Positions 18,196-28,033 are shown, counted from the stretch's first letter. The stretch: DNA of 64,000 nucleotides from Comamonas testosteroni ATCC 11996 (GCF_000241525.1 NZ_AHIL01000011.1:1-64000); one strand, 5' to 3'. The notes: generated by a model not told the origin, from the letters alone. Made by a program: numbers and translations.

Positions 18196-19062
18196 ATGTT
18201 TGCCACACAGCTCAAATCCTTTTTCTGGGTCGCCCGCCTCGGCAGCATCACGCAGGCAGCGCGCCAGCTGAGGCTGAGCCAGCCCACAGTCACAGCGCAG
18301 ATCAAGGCCTTGGAGGAGCAGTATGAAGTCGAGCTGTTCACGCGCCAGAGCGGCAGGCTGGCCATCACCGATGCGGGCCTGAAGCTGCTGCCCGGGGTAG
18401 AGAAGCTGCTGCTGCAATCGGCCCAGATCGAATCGGCGCTGCGCCAGTCAGGCCATGTCAACCAGGGCCAGCTGCGAATAGGCGCAACAGCGCCCTACTA
18501 TGTGCTGGACATCGTCAAGCGCTATCAGCAGCAATATGCGCTCGTGGAAGTGAGCATCGTCAATGGCAATTCGCGCCAGATGATTCAGGCGCTGGCCGAG
18601 TACCAGGTGGACCTGGCGACCTCTTCGCACCTGGACACCGATCCGCGCCTGCTGCGCCTGGAGCTGGGGCGCGACCCGCTGGCCCTGGTCGTGCACCGGC
18701 AGCACGCGCTGGCCGGGCAGAGGTCCGTAGCCATCAAGGATCTGGCAAAGAACACGCTGATCCTGCGCGAGCGCGGCTCCATGACCCGGCAGATGACCGA
18801 GCAGATGCTGGAGGCCGCTCAGGTCAGCCCGCACCGGATTCTGGAAATTGCCAGCCGCGAATCCATACGCGAAGCCGTGATACGCCAGATGGGCATCAGC
18901 ATTTTTGCGCGGCACGAAGCATCGGCCCACCCGGATCTCGTCGTGCTGGATCTGGAAGGCGAGGTTCCCTGTCTTCCCGAATACCTGTACTGCCTGCGAG
19001 AGCGGCGCGATGCGCAGCTGATTCAGCCATTTCTCCAGATGGCTGAATCAAGAAAGAACTAA
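18196..19062 (+). CDS. LysR-family regulator of the aminoethylphosphonate locus
   Basis: 288 residues from the ATG at 18196, which gives the usual LysR start MFATQLKSFFWVARLGSITQ; earlier in-frame ATGs would add a tail without family support. The N-terminal winged HTH is clear (ITQAARQLRLSQPTVTAQIKALE), followed by a periplasmic-binding-like effector domain. It resembles TIGR03339-type regulators of aminoethylphosphonate catabolism. It should control the divergent import/oxidation operon and itself. Its stop overlaps the convergent rfbC stop (shared CTAA at 19059-19062), so there is no space for a terminator. Confidence 0.87.
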   Translation: MFATQLKSFFWVARLGSITQAARQLRLSQPTVTAQIKALEEQYEVELFTRQSGRLAITDAGLKLLPGVEKLLLQSAQIESALRQSGHVNQGQLRIGATAPYYVLDIVKRYQQQYALVEVSIVNGNSRQMIQALAEYQVDLATSSHLDTDPRLLRLELGRDPLALVVHRQHALAGQRSVAIKDLAKNTLILRERGSMTRQMTEQMLEAAQVSPHRILEIASRESIREAVIRQMGISIFARHEASAHPDLVVLDLEGEVPCLPEYLYCLRERRDAQLIQPFLQMAESRKN

Positions 19063-19610
19063 TCGAACAGTTCAGCCTGCTTGAATGCAGGCTGATGCTG
19101 ATCTTTTTCAGACAAAGAAAAAGCGATATCGAGCTGGGGCCATGCAATACCTATGTCGGGGTCATTCCAGGGCAAACCCCATTCCGACTCCGGGGCGTAA
19201 TAGGCCGTGGTCTTGTACACGACATCAGCCACATCACTGAGCACCACAAATCCGTGGGCAAAGCCCGGCGGAATCCAGAGCTGACCGTGAGTTTCGGCAC
19301 TCAGCTCTGCTCCCACCCATTTACCAAAGGTGGGCGAGCTGCGGCGAATATCCACGGCCACATCGAACACCGCGCCGGAGATCACACGCACCAGCTTGCC
19401 CTGGGCATGGGGCGGCAGCTGGTAGTGCAACCCGCGCAGCACGCCTTTGCTGCTGCGGCTGTGGTTGTCCTGAATGAACGCGTGGTTCGTGCCCGTGGCC
19501 TGGTTGAAGAGGTCCTGGCGAAAGCTTTCCAGAAAAAAGCCGCGTGCATCCCCAAACACCTTGGGCTCGATCAGAAAGACATCGGGAATGGCCAAAGGCG
19601 TGAACTTCAT
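19059..19610 (-). CDS. rfbC: dTDP-4-dehydrorhamnose 3,5-epimerase
   Basis: 183 residues, standard length for RmlC. The cupin signature and catalytic histidine are present ([21 protein letters not shown] at about 58-78, given here in part), and the [15 protein letters not shown] strand follows. It epimerises dTDP-4-keto-6-deoxyglucose at C3 and C5 to make dTDP-4-keto-rhamnose. It is the last gene of the leftward rfbBDAC operon and its start overlaps the rfbA stop by four bases. Confidence 0.96.
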   Translation of the reverse strand: MKFTPLAIPDVFLIEPKVFGDARGFFLESFRQDLFNQATGTNHAFIQDNHSRSSKGVLRGLHYQLPPHAQGKLVRVISGAVFDVAVDIRRSSPTFGKWVGAELSAETHGQLWIPPGFAHGFVVLSDVADVVYKTTAYYAPESEWGLPWNDPDIGIAWPQLDIAFSLSEKDQHQPAFKQAELFD

Positions 19611-20497
19611 ACGCGCACCTTTTCCTTGAGCACCTGCAGCAGATATTGTCCGTAGCCATTCTTGACCAGCGCCTGGCCCAGCGTCTCCAACTGAGCGGCA
19701 TCAATCCATTTCTGGCGATAGGCAATTTCTTCCGGGCAGGCCACTTTCAGGCCCTGGCGCTGCTGCAAGGTGGCGATGAATTGCCCGGCTTCGAGCAAGC
19801 TGTCATGGGTGCCGGTGTCCAGCCAGGCATAACCTCGGCCCATCAGCTCGACATTGAGCTTGCCTTGCTGCAGATACATGCCGTTGAGGTCTGTGATCTC
19901 CAGCTCGCCCCGCGCCGAAGGCTTGACCTGCTTGGCCAGCTCCACCACCTGCTCGTCGTAGAAGTACAGGCCGGTGACCGCATAGTTGCTCTTGGGCTGC
20001 TTAGGCTTTTCTTCGAGCGACAGCACCTTGCCGTCGACATCGAACTCGGCCACGCCATAGCGCTCGGGGTCTTGCACATGGTAGGCAAACACCGTGGAGC
20101 AGTTCTGCCGCGCATCCGCTTTTTTGAGCAGCGGCTGGAAGTCGTGGCCGTAGAAGATGTTGTCCCCCAGCACCAGGGCACAGGGAGCGCCGTTGAGGAA
20201 TTTTTCGCCAATCAGGAAAGCCTGGGCCAGGCCATCCGGGCTGGGCTGCACCTCATATTGAAGGTTCAGGCCCCACTGACTGCCGTCGCCCAGCAGTTGC
20301 TGAAAGCGAGGCGTGTCCTGCGGCGTGCTGATGATCAAGATGTCCCGGATTCCCGCCAGCATCAGCGTGCTCAGCGGATAGTAGATCATGGGCTTGTCGT
20401 AGATCGGCAGCAGTTGTTTGCTGATGGCCAGAGTGGCGGGGTGCAGACGGGTGCCGGAGCCGCCAGCCAGAATGATGCCTTTGCGCTGTGTCGTCAT
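19607..20497 (-). CDS. rfbA: Glucose-1-phosphate thymidylyltransferase
   Basis: 296 residues. The nucleotidyltransferase signature [20 protein letters not shown] lies at about 12-31, and the family segments [16 protein letters not shown] and LGDNIFYGH follow. It makes dTDP-glucose from dTTP and glucose-1-phosphate, the first step of dTDP-sugar synthesis. It sits 63 bases after rfbD and overlaps rfbC. The dTDP-glucose is also the likely source for the aminotransferase pathway at 4843-5958. Confidence 0.97.
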   Translation of the reverse strand: MTTQRKGIILAGGSGTRLHPATLAISKQLLPIYDKPMIYYPLSTLMLAGIRDILIISTPQDTPRFQQLLGDGSQWGLNLQYEVQPSPDGLAQAFLIGEKFLNGAPCALVLGDNIFYGHDFQPLLKKADARQNCSTVFAYHVQDPERYGVAEFDVDGKVLSLEEKPKQPKSNYAVTGLYFYDEQVVELAKQVKPSARGELEITDLNGMYLQQGKLNVELMGRGYAWLDTGTHDSLLEAGQFIATLQQRQGLKVACPEEIAYRQKWIDAAQLETLGQALVKNGYGQYLLQVLKEKVRV

Positions 20498-20560
20498 GAT
20501 GAATCAATGGATGGCTTCAAACGCTCTACTGATAGGCACTTGAAGCGAATTATTGGAAGA

Positions 20561-21466
20561 TTACAGAATCTCGCGCAGCATGCGCTCCACGCCTTGCTGC
20601 CATGCCGGCAAATGCAGTTGCATGACCGCTTGCAGCTTTTGCGTATCCAGACGCGAGTTCAAGGGTCGCGCGGCCGGTGTCGGAAAGGCCGTGGTCGGCA
20701 CGGCAGCAGTGCTTTGCACCTTCCAGTCCAGATCCGGACGCAGGCTTTGGGCGCGCTCGATCACATGGCAGGCATAGGCATGCCAGTTGGTTTCTCCTGC
20801 CGCGACCAGATGGTAGAGACCGCCATCGCCTTCGTGGGCGCTCACATGGCGCACGCCATGGGCCGTGACATCGGCAATCAGATCGGCGCCGGTCGGCGCG
20901 CCCCACTGATCGTTGATCACGCTGAGCGCTTCACGCTCCTGCGCCAGACGCAGCATGGTCTTGGCAAAATTGCCGCCACGCGCGGCATAGACCCAGCTGG
21001 TGCGAAAAATCAGATGGCGACAATTCGTAGCCGCAATCCGCTGCTCGCCCTCCAACTTGGTGCGGCCGTAGACCGATAGCGGCCCGGTCACATCACCCTC
21101 TTTGCGTGGCGCACTGCCAGAGCCGTCGAAGACATAGTCGGTGCTGTAGTGCACCAGCAAGGCGCCCAGGCTTTTGGCCTCCAGCGCCATGACTTCAGGA
21201 GCTTCGGCGTTCAGGCGCAAGGCCAGATCCGGCTCGCTCTCGGCTTTGTCCACTGCTGTATGCGCTGCGGCATTGACGATCACATCCGGGCGCACGCTCC
21301 GAATGGTCTGCGCCAGTGTCTGCAGATCAGCGATATCGCCGCACAGACCATTTCCATCCACATTCACGCTCTGGCGGTTCATTGCAATCACCTCGCCCAA
21401 AGGGGCGAGACTTCGCTGCAGCTCCCAGCCGACCTGCCCGTTCTTGCCCAGCAAGAGCAGCTTCAT
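20561..21466 (-). CDS. rfbD: dTDP-4-dehydrorhamnose reductase
   Basis: 301 residues, an SDR-type NAD(P)-binding protein. The glycine-rich start [17 protein letters not shown], the [11 protein letters not shown] segment and the catalytic YGRTKLEGE (Tyr-x-x-x-Lys) are visible. It reduces dTDP-4-keto-rhamnose to dTDP-L-rhamnose. The start overlaps the rfbB stop by four bases, so translation is probably coupled. Order rfbB-rfbD-rfbA-rfbC is the common one. Confidence 0.96.
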   Translation of the reverse strand: MKLLLLGKNGQVGWELQRSLAPLGEVIAMNRQSVNVDGNGLCGDIADLQTLAQTIRSVRPDVIVNAAAHTAVDKAESEPDLALRLNAEAPEVMALEAKSLGALLVHYSTDYVFDGSGSAPRKEGDVTGPLSVYGRTKLEGEQRIAATNCRHLIFRTSWVYAARGGNFAKTMLRLAQEREALSVINDQWGAPTGADLIADVTAHGVRHVSAHEGDGGLYHLVAAGETNWHAYACHVIERAQSLRPDLDWKVQSTAAVPTTAFPTPAARPLNSRLDTQKLQAVMQLHLPAWQQGVERMLREIL

Positions 21467-22533
21467 GCCGAAGCCTCTGCGGTGTACTGCTTTTGCACCC
21501 AGTCACGGTATGCGCCCGACTGCACATTGGCCACCCACTCGGGGTTGGCCAGATACCACTGCACGGTCTTGCGAATGCCGGTCTCGAAGGTCTCGGCAGG
21601 CTTCCAGCCCAGCTCACGCTCGAGCTTGCGCGCATCGATCGCATAGCGGCGATCGTGGCCAGGGCGGTCGGTCACATAGGTGATCTGCTCGGCATAGGCT
21701 TTGCCATCGGCGCGCGGACGCAGCTCGTCGAGCAAGCTGCACACGGTCTTGACGATGTCGATATTGGCCTTCTCGTTCCAGCCGCCCACGTTATAGGTCT
21801 CGCCCAGCTGGCCGGCCTCGAGAACGCGGCGGATGGCGCTGCAATGGTCGCGCACATACAGCCAGTCACGCACCTGCATGCCGTCACCGTAGATGGGCAG
21901 CGGCTTGCCGGCCAGCGCATTAACAATGACCAGCGGGATCAGCTTTTCCGGGAAATGCAGCGGGCCGTAGTTGTTGCTGCAATTGGTCGTCAGCACCGGC
22001 ATGCCGTAGGTGTGATGCCAGGCTCGCACCAGATGGTCCGAAGCCGCCTTGCTGGCCGAGTACGGGCTGTTGGGCTCGTAATTGTGCTCTTCGGTAAACG
22101 CAGGATCCGTAGGCGCCAGCGTGCCATAGACCTCGTCGGTGGAGACATGCAGAAAGCGAAAGCCGGACTTGGCCTCGCCCTCCAGGCCATTCCAATAGGC
22201 ACGCACAGCCTCCAGCAGGCGGAAAGTACCCACCACATTGGTCTGGATGAAATCCTCGGGACCGTGAATGGAGCGATCCACATGCGACTCGGCCGCAAAG
22301 TTCAGCACGGCACGAGGCTGGTGCTGCGCCAGCAATTGCGACAGCTGTGCACTGTCGCCGATATCGGCCTGCACGAAAACATGGCGGGCATCGCCCTTCA
22401 AGCTGGCCAGATTCTCCAGATTGCCTGCATAGGTCAGCTTGTCGATATTGACTACCGGCTCGTTCACATGTGCCAGCCAGTCGAGAACAAAGTTGGCGCC
22501 GATAAAGCCTGCACCGCCAGTTACAAAAATCAT
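21463..22533 (-). CDS. rfbB: dTDP-glucose 4,6-dehydratase
   Basis: 356 residues, an extended SDR. The NAD motif is [12 protein letters not shown] (about 5-16), the catalytic Tyr-Lys is [10 protein letters not shown], and [11 protein letters not shown] carries the substrate-site Thr-Asp-Glu. It converts dTDP-glucose to dTDP-4-keto-6-deoxyglucose, the branch point for rhamnose and for amino-dideoxy sugars. First gene of the rfb operon; coaX ends only 48 bases upstream in the same direction and may be co-transcribed. Confidence 0.97.
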   Translation of the reverse strand: MIFVTGGAGFIGANFVLDWLAHVNEPVVNIDKLTYAGNLENLASLKGDARHVFVQADIGDSAQLSQLLAQHQPRAVLNFAAESHVDRSIHGPEDFIQTNVVGTFRLLEAVRAYWNGLEGEAKSGFRFLHVSTDEVYGTLAPTDPAFTEEHNYEPNSPYSASKAASDHLVRAWHHTYGMPVLTTNCSNNYGPLHFPEKLIPLVIVNALAGKPLPIYGDGMQVRDWLYVRDHCSAIRRVLEAGQLGETYNVGGWNEKANIDIVKTVCSLLDELRPRADGKAYAEQITYVTDRPGHDRRYAIDARKLERELGWKPAETFETGIRKTVQWYLANPEWVANVQSGAYRDWVQKQYTAEASA

Positions 22534-22581
22534 GAAAACAGCCTCAAATCAAAATTCGAATCATCGCAAGGAGCAAGGCAC

Positions 22582-23355
22582 TCAAGCCCAGCGCTTTTCA
22601 GCCATCACCAGCAAGCCATCAAAGATCAGGTTGTTGATCAACTCAAAAGGTCTGGTCATGCTGGGAGACATTTTCCAGCCGGCACCGCCCGCCATGATGC
22701 ACATGGGCTCTGCGCCGCAGTGTTCTGCCAGATGCTGGTACATGCGCTCCACCGCCCCCGCAATGGCATAGGTGCCGCCGCTGGTCAGCGCATCGCTGGT
22801 GTTCTTGGGAAAGCACCTGACTTCACCGGTCGGCACATGCAGGCCCGCTGTACCGCCTTCCAGGGCCCTGAGCATGATGCCATGCCCAGGAATGATCAGG
22901 CCGCCCAGAAAATAGCCTTGCGCGTCCATGGCATCAACCGTCACTGCGGTGCCCACCATAACCGTGATCAAAGGCCTGGCCTCGCCCAATTGCAACATGT
23001 GGTGACGCGCACCAATCATGGCCACCCATCGGTCGGCACCCAGCCTGGACGGGTGGTCGTAGCCATTGGTCACCCCTGCTTCTGCGATGGAGGGTACTAC
23101 CCATTGAGGCTCAAGATTCCATCCCAGCATGAGTTCGATCTGCTCGTGCACCCTGCGCCTTGCCGTCTCACCGGCCACCACGCAGCCCAGCATGCGCTCG
23201 GGAGCTGGCAACCCGGCCCAGGCACCTTCTGCCAGGCGCTCTATATGCTCCAGAAACTCCGCTCCATGGGCCAGCAAGGCAGCACCTGGGCGATGATCTT
23301 CATACATGGCCCACTTCAAACGGGTGTTGCCAATGTCTATGGCCAAAAATGTCAT
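22582..23355 (-). CDS. coaX: Type III pantothenate kinase
   Basis: 257 residues from the ATG at 23355 ([20 protein letters not shown]); the open frame has upstream ATGs, but they add a tail not found in the family. The ASKHA ATP-binding motifs are present: DIGNTRLKW, the PSRLGADRW substrate segment, [10 protein letters not shown] and GGLIIPG. It phosphorylates pantothenate in the first step of CoA synthesis. Transcribed towards the rfb operon. Confidence 0.93.
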   Translation of the reverse strand: MTFLAIDIGNTRLKWAMYEDHRPGAALLAHGAEFLEHIERLAEGAWAGLPAPERMLGCVVAGETARRRVHEQIELMLGWNLEPQWVVPSIAEAGVTNGYDHPSRLGADRWVAMIGARHHMLQLGEARPLITVMVGTAVTVDAMDAQGYFLGGLIIPGHGIMLRALEGGTAGLHVPTGEVRCFPKNTSDALTSGGTYAIAGAVERMYQHLAEHCGAEPMCIMAGGAGWKMSPSMTRPFELINNLIFDGLLVMAEKRWA

Positions 23356-23524
23356 GCGGCGGATTATCAGCACTTTTCTCTGTGACAGACAGCCGCTTGT
23401 CACATTCATTACAAGCGGGCAGGAAATTGTCAAAAAAACGCAGAGTCCATATCCTGCAAGGAATCATTTCGATTTCCCGTTAAAGTGAAACGCTTTCTTC
23501 CACTACTTTTGAGGAGTCGAAACC

Positions 23525-23995
23525 ATGGGTCTGTTCAGTTTCATCAAGGAAGCCGGAGAAAAACTGTTTGGCGGCAGCGACGCACATGCTGCCGCACCGG
23601 CCGAAGACTTGAATACCAAGGCGGCTCAGGCGATCGCCAGCTATATCAACACCCAGAATCTGGGCGTATCCGATCTGCAGGTTCAGTTCGATGGCTCTCA
23701 AGGCAAGGTAACGGTCAATGGCACGGCTCCCACTCAGGCTGTCAAGGAAAAAGTGACGCTGTGCTGCGGCAATGTCGCCAATGTCCAGTCCGTGGACAAC
23801 CTGATGACGGTCACCAACCCCGAGCCAGAAGCCCAGTACCATGATGTGGTGCGCGGCGACACCCTGTCGGCCATCTCCAAGAAGTACTATGGCGACGCCA
23901 ACAAGTACAACGTGATTTTTGAAGCCAACAAGCCCATGCTCAGCAACCCGGACAGGATCTATCCCGGTCAGAAGCTGCGCATCCCGGCGCTGTAA
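23525..23995 (+). CDS. kbp: BON and LysM domain protein (Kbp/YgaU type)
   Basis: 156 residues. A BON domain spans about 30-95 (AAQAIASYINTQNLGVSDLQ) and a LysM domain the last 50 residues (YHDVVRGDTLSAISKKYYGD, ending YPGQKLRIPAL). E. coli Kbp with this plan binds potassium in the cytoplasm; there is no signal peptide here either. The start follows a GAGGAG ribosome site by eight or so bases. A strong terminator follows, so it is monocistronic. Confidence 0.92.
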   Translation: MGLFSFIKEAGEKLFGGSDAHAAAPAEDLNTKAAQAIASYINTQNLGVSDLQVQFDGSQGKVTVNGTAPTQAVKEKVTLCCGNVANVQSVDNLMTVTNPEPEAQYHDVVRGDTLSAISKKYYGDANKYNVIFEANKPMLSNPDRIYPGQKLRIPAL

Positions 23996-24023
23996 ATACG
24001 GCCCTGCATATACGGTTATGCCT

Positions 24024-24050
24024 AAAAGCGCTCGGAAGAGCGCTTTTTTT
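24024..24050 (+). terminator. Rho-independent terminator after kbp
   Basis: Perfect ten-base stem AAAAGCGCTC/GAGCGCTTTT with a GGAA loop, followed by further T residues. It lies 29 bases after the kbp stop and before galE, so galE needs its own promoter or read-through. Confidence 0.9.
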
Positions 24051-24077
24051 ATTCGTGACAAAGCTAGACTGCAGCTT

Positions 24078-25100
24078 ATGAAAACTCTGCTCACAGGCGG
24101 CGCCGGCTATATCGGCAGCCATACCGCCATTGAACTGCTAGGCAAAGGCCATGAAGTCGTGATTTTCGACAACTTCAGCAACAGCCATCCTGAAGCCATC
24201 CGCCGCGTGGAGAAAATCACTGGACGCACCATTGCCGTGATCAATGGCGATGTACGCGATCAAGCTGCACTCGAGCAGGCATTGCGGGAGCATGGCATTG
24301 ACAGTGTCGTGCACTTTGCCGGCAAAAAAGCAGTGGGCGAGTCCGTTGCTCAACCTGTGGACTATTACGACAACAACGTCAATGGCACCCTGGTGCTGCT
24401 GCGCGCCATGAAAAAGCACAATGTGCGCAATCTGGTGTTCAGCTCTTCGGCAACAGTCTATGGCTCGCCACAATATTTGCCTCTCAATGAAGTGCACCCC
24501 ACTTCGGCCACCAACCCCTATGGCCGCAGCAAACTGATGGTGGAAGAGATTCTGTCGGACCTCTATCACTCCGACTCCCAATGGTCGCTGGCCGTTCTGC
24601 GCTACTTCAATCCCATTGGAGCCCATGCCAGCGGCCTGATTGGTGAAGACCCTTCGGACATTCCCAACAACCTGCTGCCTTTTGTGGCACAGGTCGCCGT
24701 GGGCCGTCGTGAAAAGCTGCAGATCTTTGGCGGCGACTACGACACCGCGGACGGCACCGGCGTGCGTGACTACATCCATGTCGTCGACCTGGCCCGAGGT
24801 CATGTCAAGGCACTCGAAAAACTGGCCGGCCTGACCAAGCCCGAGTTGCTGACCATCAACCTGGGCACAGGCAATGGCTACAGCGTGCTCGAAGTGCTGC
24901 ATGCCTTCGAAAAAGCCTGCGGCAAGACCCTTCCCTATACGATTACAGACCGCCGCCCCGGGGATGTGGCCAGTTGCTACGCCAACCCCGATCACGCCCT
25001 GAAAACCCTTGGCTGGCAAGCCGAGCATGATCTGGACACCATGTGCGCCGACACATGGCGCTGGCAAAGCCGCAACCCCAACGGCTATCGTTCAGCCTAG
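24078..25100 (+). CDS. galE: UDP-glucose 4-epimerase
   Basis: 340 residues from the ATG at 24078 (MKTLLTGGAGYIGSHTAIEL), the normal start and length; the open frame extends back into kbp without support. NAD motif TGGAGYIG, catalytic Ser region FSSSATVYG and the YGRSK tyrosine-lysine pair are intact. It interconverts UDP-glucose and UDP-galactose for surface polysaccharide. Only 27 bases separate it from the kbp terminator, so its promoter probably overlaps that hairpin region. Confidence 0.96.
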   Translation: MKTLLTGGAGYIGSHTAIELLGKGHEVVIFDNFSNSHPEAIRRVEKITGRTIAVINGDVRDQAALEQALREHGIDSVVHFAGKKAVGESVAQPVDYYDNNVNGTLVLLRAMKKHNVRNLVFSSSATVYGSPQYLPLNEVHPTSATNPYGRSKLMVEEILSDLYHSDSQWSLAVLRYFNPIGAHASGLIGEDPSDIPNNLLPFVAQVAVGRREKLQIFGGDYDTADGTGVRDYIHVVDLARGHVKALEKLAGLTKPELLTINLGTGNGYSVLEVLHAFEKACGKTLPYTITDRRPGDVASCYANPDHALKTLGWQAEHDLDTMCADTWRWQSRNPNGYRSA

Positions 25101-25124
25101 AAGCTGCAGGCCAAGCCCTGCGCT

Positions 25125-25541
25125 TTACTGATGCCAGGGCAGGCCGCGCTTGCGCCAGCCACCCAGCTGGCCTCGTTGCCCGTTGGCGTCAACGTCGCCC
25201 TCAAAACCTTCAAGAATGTTGTAGGCCTCGATCCCCAGACCCGCAGCACGCTGGGCTGCCGCAACAGAACGCACACCGCTGCGGCATAGCAGCACCACTT
25301 TCTTGCCTTCTGGTACCGCTGCTCGCAGCTCGGCGTCAAAGTTCTGGTTGGCAGCCATGCCGGGCCACTGCTTCCAGGCCACGGCAACAGCGCCCGGCAC
25401 CTTGCCCACCCACTCGCGCTCGGCATCGGTGCGCACATCGACCAGAACCGCCTCGCCAGCCTGCAGCCATTGCCATGCCAATTCCGCCGGCACATCGCCG
25501 GCATAGCCGGCAGCAGGTTGGATTTGGGTTGTATTGCTCAT
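25125..25541 (-). CDS. Rhodanese-like sulfurtransferase domain protein
   Basis: 138 residues from the ATG at 25541, chosen because a GAGGA ribosome site lies just upstream. Single rhodanese domain with the cysteine loop CRSGVRSV and the N-terminal LVDVRTDAEREWVGKVPGA. It probably transfers sulfane sulfur to an acceptor thiol; the partner is unknown. It is convergent with galE (24-base gap) and follows the metallopeptidase gene on the same strand. Confidence 0.9.
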   Translation of the reverse strand: MSNTTQIQPAAGYAGDVPAELAWQWLQAGEAVLVDVRTDAEREWVGKVPGAVAVAWKQWPGMAANQNFDAELRAAVPEGKKVVLLCRSGVRSVAAAQRAAGLGIEAYNILEGFEGDVDANGQRGQLGGWRKRGLPWHQ

Positions 25542-25567
25542 TTCATTCCTCGTCTCGGTCATTGCCG

Positions 25568-26560
25568 CTATTCCCAAACGGGTAAGGGCCTGTCTCTCAA
25601 GGCTCTGCGCAAATGCTTCCAGTCGGGCAGCACCTGAGCCACCACAGCCCAGAACTGCGGGCTGTGATCCATATGATGCAGATGGGCGAGCTCATGCACC
25701 ACCACATAGTCGATGATTTGCGGGCTGTGCTGCATCAACCGCCAATTCAGACGAATGATCCCACTGCTGTTGGCACTGCCCCAGCGCGTGCTGGCACTTG
25801 TCAGGCGCAGCGCATTCCAGCGCACGCCCAGGAGTGCGGCAAAGTGCAGCATGCGGGCCGTGAAATAGCTGCGCGCCTCCCGCAGTATCCAGGCCTGAAC
25901 GGCTGCGCGCACCTGGGCAGGCGGTGCCTCTGTCGACAAGGACAGATGCAGGCTTTGCGAGCCATCGATCCCCTGCTCTCTATGCGTCTGGCGCGTACGC
26001 AGCAGTTGCAGCGCATCCCCGGTCAGCCGCAAACTCATGGGCTGCCCCAGATAGTCCAGCACGCCTCCATCCTGCCAGAGAATGCGCGCCTCCTGCTTGA
26101 TCTGCTGTCGCTGTCCGGCTTCCTGCAGCTTGCGCACAATCCAGCCGGCCTTGGTCTGCAGCGCTGATTCGATCTCGCGCATGGCCACCCATTGCGGAGC
26201 TGTAACTTCAAGCCCTTGCAGCCCTACACTGAAGCCGATGCTGCGGCGCGCCGAACGGCGCAGCAGATAAGCCACCTCACGCCCTTGCAAGCGGGCGCTG
26301 TGGCTGGCGTCCGGATGTACCAGAAGTGTGGGCTCTGCAGGCAGCTCATCCTCGTCCGAATCGATAGCACCCACCGAATTACTGACGGGCGCTACAGACT
26401 GACTATTCTCAAATTCCAGCTCGGATTGATCCAAACGCCGTTCAATGGCTTCAGGGTCGCTGCGCCGGCGCTTGCGCGGCATCAACCCGCCTCGCCCATC
26501 CCCCACCACAGGCGGCACCAGCCATTGCCAAGCTTGCTGCAAGCTATCGCCTGTGGACAT
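25568..26560 (-). CDS. YgjP-like M48-type metallopeptidase (DUF45)
   Basis: 330 residues. The C-terminal DUF45/YgjP domain carries the zinc motif HELAHLHHMDHS (about 290-301) and the preceding RWGSANSSGIIRLNW segment typical of this family. The first 90 residues are a low-complexity, charged extension (MPRKRRRSDPEAIERRLDQS) that shorter homologues lack, so an internal start (for example the ATG at MPRKRR, about residue 27) is possible. Substrate unknown. It ends 27 bases before the rhodanese start and begins 14 bases after the plsC stop, so it is likely in the same leftward run. Confidence 0.87.
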   Translation of the reverse strand: MSTGDSLQQAWQWLVPPVVGDGRGGLMPRKRRRSDPEAIERRLDQSELEFENSQSVAPVSNSVGAIDSDEDELPAEPTLLVHPDASHSARLQGREVAYLLRRSARRSIGFSVGLQGLEVTAPQWVAMREIESALQTKAGWIVRKLQEAGQRQQIKQEARILWQDGGVLDYLGQPMSLRLTGDALQLLRTRQTHREQGIDGSQSLHLSLSTEAPPAQVRAAVQAWILREARSYFTARMLHFAALLGVRWNALRLTSASTRWGSANSSGIIRLNWRLMQHSPQIIDYVVVHELAHLHHMDHSPQFWAVVAQVLPDWKHLRRALRDRPLPVWE

Positions 26561-26573
26561 GGGCAGTTTTGCC

Positions 26574-27314
26574 TTATTTGCGGTAGGCCTCGGGGTCCAG
26601 GCGCTGCATTTCGGACTCGATCCAGGCCTCGACCTCGACCATCAACTCGTCGTGCTTGCGACCCACCGAAGAAATAGGCTTGCCTATGGAAACATCCACC
26701 ACACCGGGCTTTTTGATGAAGGCCTTGCGCGGCCAGCACTTGGCCGAGGTAACAGCGATGGGTACCACGGGAGCACCCGTCATGATGGCCAGACGGGTGG
26801 CGCCGGTCTTGTACTCACCCACTTCTCCGCGATTCACACGTGTACCTTCGGGAAACATGATGACCCAGGTGCCCTGGTCGAGCAGGCGCTTGCCTTGCTC
26901 CACCACCTTGTGAAAAGCGCGCGAGCGCTGGGCACGGTCGATGTGGATCATGTCCAGCGCACCGATGGACCAACCGAAAAATGGCACCTTCAGCAGCTCC
27001 TTCTTGAACACATAGGCCAGCGGGCGCGGCATGATGGCAGGCATGAGAAAGGTCTCGTACGTGGACTGGTGCTTGACCAGCAGCACCACCCCCTGATTCG
27101 GGTCCGCAGGCAGGTTCTCCATGCCCTGCACCCGATACCGGACCCCCATGATCACGCGGGCGCTATCCACCGAGAGCTTGAGCCAGGCGCGGGCAGCGCG
27201 GTATGCCTTGGCCGACGAACCGCTGGTCCACTTGGCCAGCAGCACCGCGAAAGTGTAGGGAATGACGGTAATAGCCATCCACAACATGTGGAGGACGGAG
27301 CGAATCAGGGGCAT
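26574..27314 (-). CDS. plsC: 1-acyl-sn-glycerol-3-phosphate acyltransferase
   Basis: 246 residues from the ATG at 27314 (MPLIRSVLHMLWMAITVIPY), which places a membrane anchor at the N-terminus as usual. Motif I is HQSTYE, an H-x4-E form of the usual H-x4-D that is common in betaproteobacterial PlsC proteins; motif III FPEGTR is intact, as is VPIAVTSAKCWPRKAF. It acylates lysophosphatidic acid to phosphatidic acid at the inner membrane. Upstream gmhB, 131 bases away, is a common partner. Confidence 0.93.
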   Translation of the reverse strand: MPLIRSVLHMLWMAITVIPYTFAVLLAKWTSGSSAKAYRAARAWLKLSVDSARVIMGVRYRVQGMENLPADPNQGVVLLVKHQSTYETFLMPAIMPRPLAYVFKKELLKVPFFGWSIGALDMIHIDRAQRSRAFHKVVEQGKRLLDQGTWVIMFPEGTRVNRGEVGEYKTGATRLAIMTGAPVVPIAVTSAKCWPRKAFIKKPGVVDVSIGKPISSVGRKHDELMVEVEAWIESEMQRLDPEAYRK

Positions 27315-27445
27315 GACAGCAATCGAATGACATGAGCACAGACCTGAAGCCTGGCCCATTGATTTGGCACGGTTCTCAACAAGAAACATAGCAGCTTGCG
27401 CTGCTCTTTCAAGCAGTTGAGTCTATTTTGACCTGAAACCCGGGC

Positions 27446-28033
27446 TCAATGCGGGGCAGGCGCCGAATCCGGGGGTTGAGCATCCTCATCGCCTCCCAGC
27501 GGCAGCAGCATATTCACCACTGCCTCCAGATCGGGATAGCGCTCGCTGCCTTCAGGCAGGTCGGCATCGCTGCTGCACTCGGGCCTGGCGGTGGACTCCA
27601 CGAACACCAGATGAGCGCCCAGAGCCTTGCCCGCCTGCAAATGCTCGACGCCGCTGCCAATGGCCCAGATTTCATGGCCTTCCGCACCGTAGCGATCGGC
27701 AATCTGCTCGAACAGCGCTACGCCTGGTTTACGGCACTGGCAGTCTTCATCGGGAGCATGCGGGCAAAAAAACACTGCCTCCACCCGCGCGCCGACGGCG
27801 GCCATCTCCCTGTGCATCTTGGCGTGCACGGCGTTGAGCTCGATCACATCGAACAGCCCGCGCCCCAGCCCAGGTTGGTTGGTGGCGACCACCACATGCC
27901 AGCCAGCACGGTTCAGGCGCGAAACGGCCTCCAGCGCACTGGGAACTGCTACCCATTCATCGGGCCGGCCAATGAAACCTTGAGCTCCCCACTGGTTCAG
28001 GGTGCCATCACGGTCAAGAATTGCGATCTTCAT
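27446..28033 (-). CDS. gmhB: HAD phosphatase, heptose-1,7-bisphosphate phosphatase family (GmhB-like)
   Basis: 195 residues. HAD motif I is LDRDGT (nucleophile Asp 7, Asp 9), motif II TNQPG, and the zinc site C90-x-H92 with C98 and C100 (CPHAPDEDCQC) followed by RKPG is typical of GmhB. Motif IV is odd: the expected acidic pair of GDSLRDLQA reads GSGVEHLQA at 126-134, so both aspartates that help bind magnesium are missing. GmhB removes the 7-phosphate in ADP-heptose synthesis for LPS core. The family is clear but activity is uncertain. The C-terminus carries an extra acidic/proline tail. Confidence 0.85.
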   Translation of the reverse strand: MKIAILDRDGTLNQWGAQGFIGRPDEWVAVPSALEAVSRLNRAGWHVVVATNQPGLGRGLFDVIELNAVHAKMHREMAAVGARVEAVFFCPHAPDEDCQCRKPGVALFEQIADRYGAEGHEIWAIGSGVEHLQAGKALGAHLVFVESTARPECSSDADLPEGSERYPDLEAVVNMLLPLGGDEDAQPPDSAPAPH

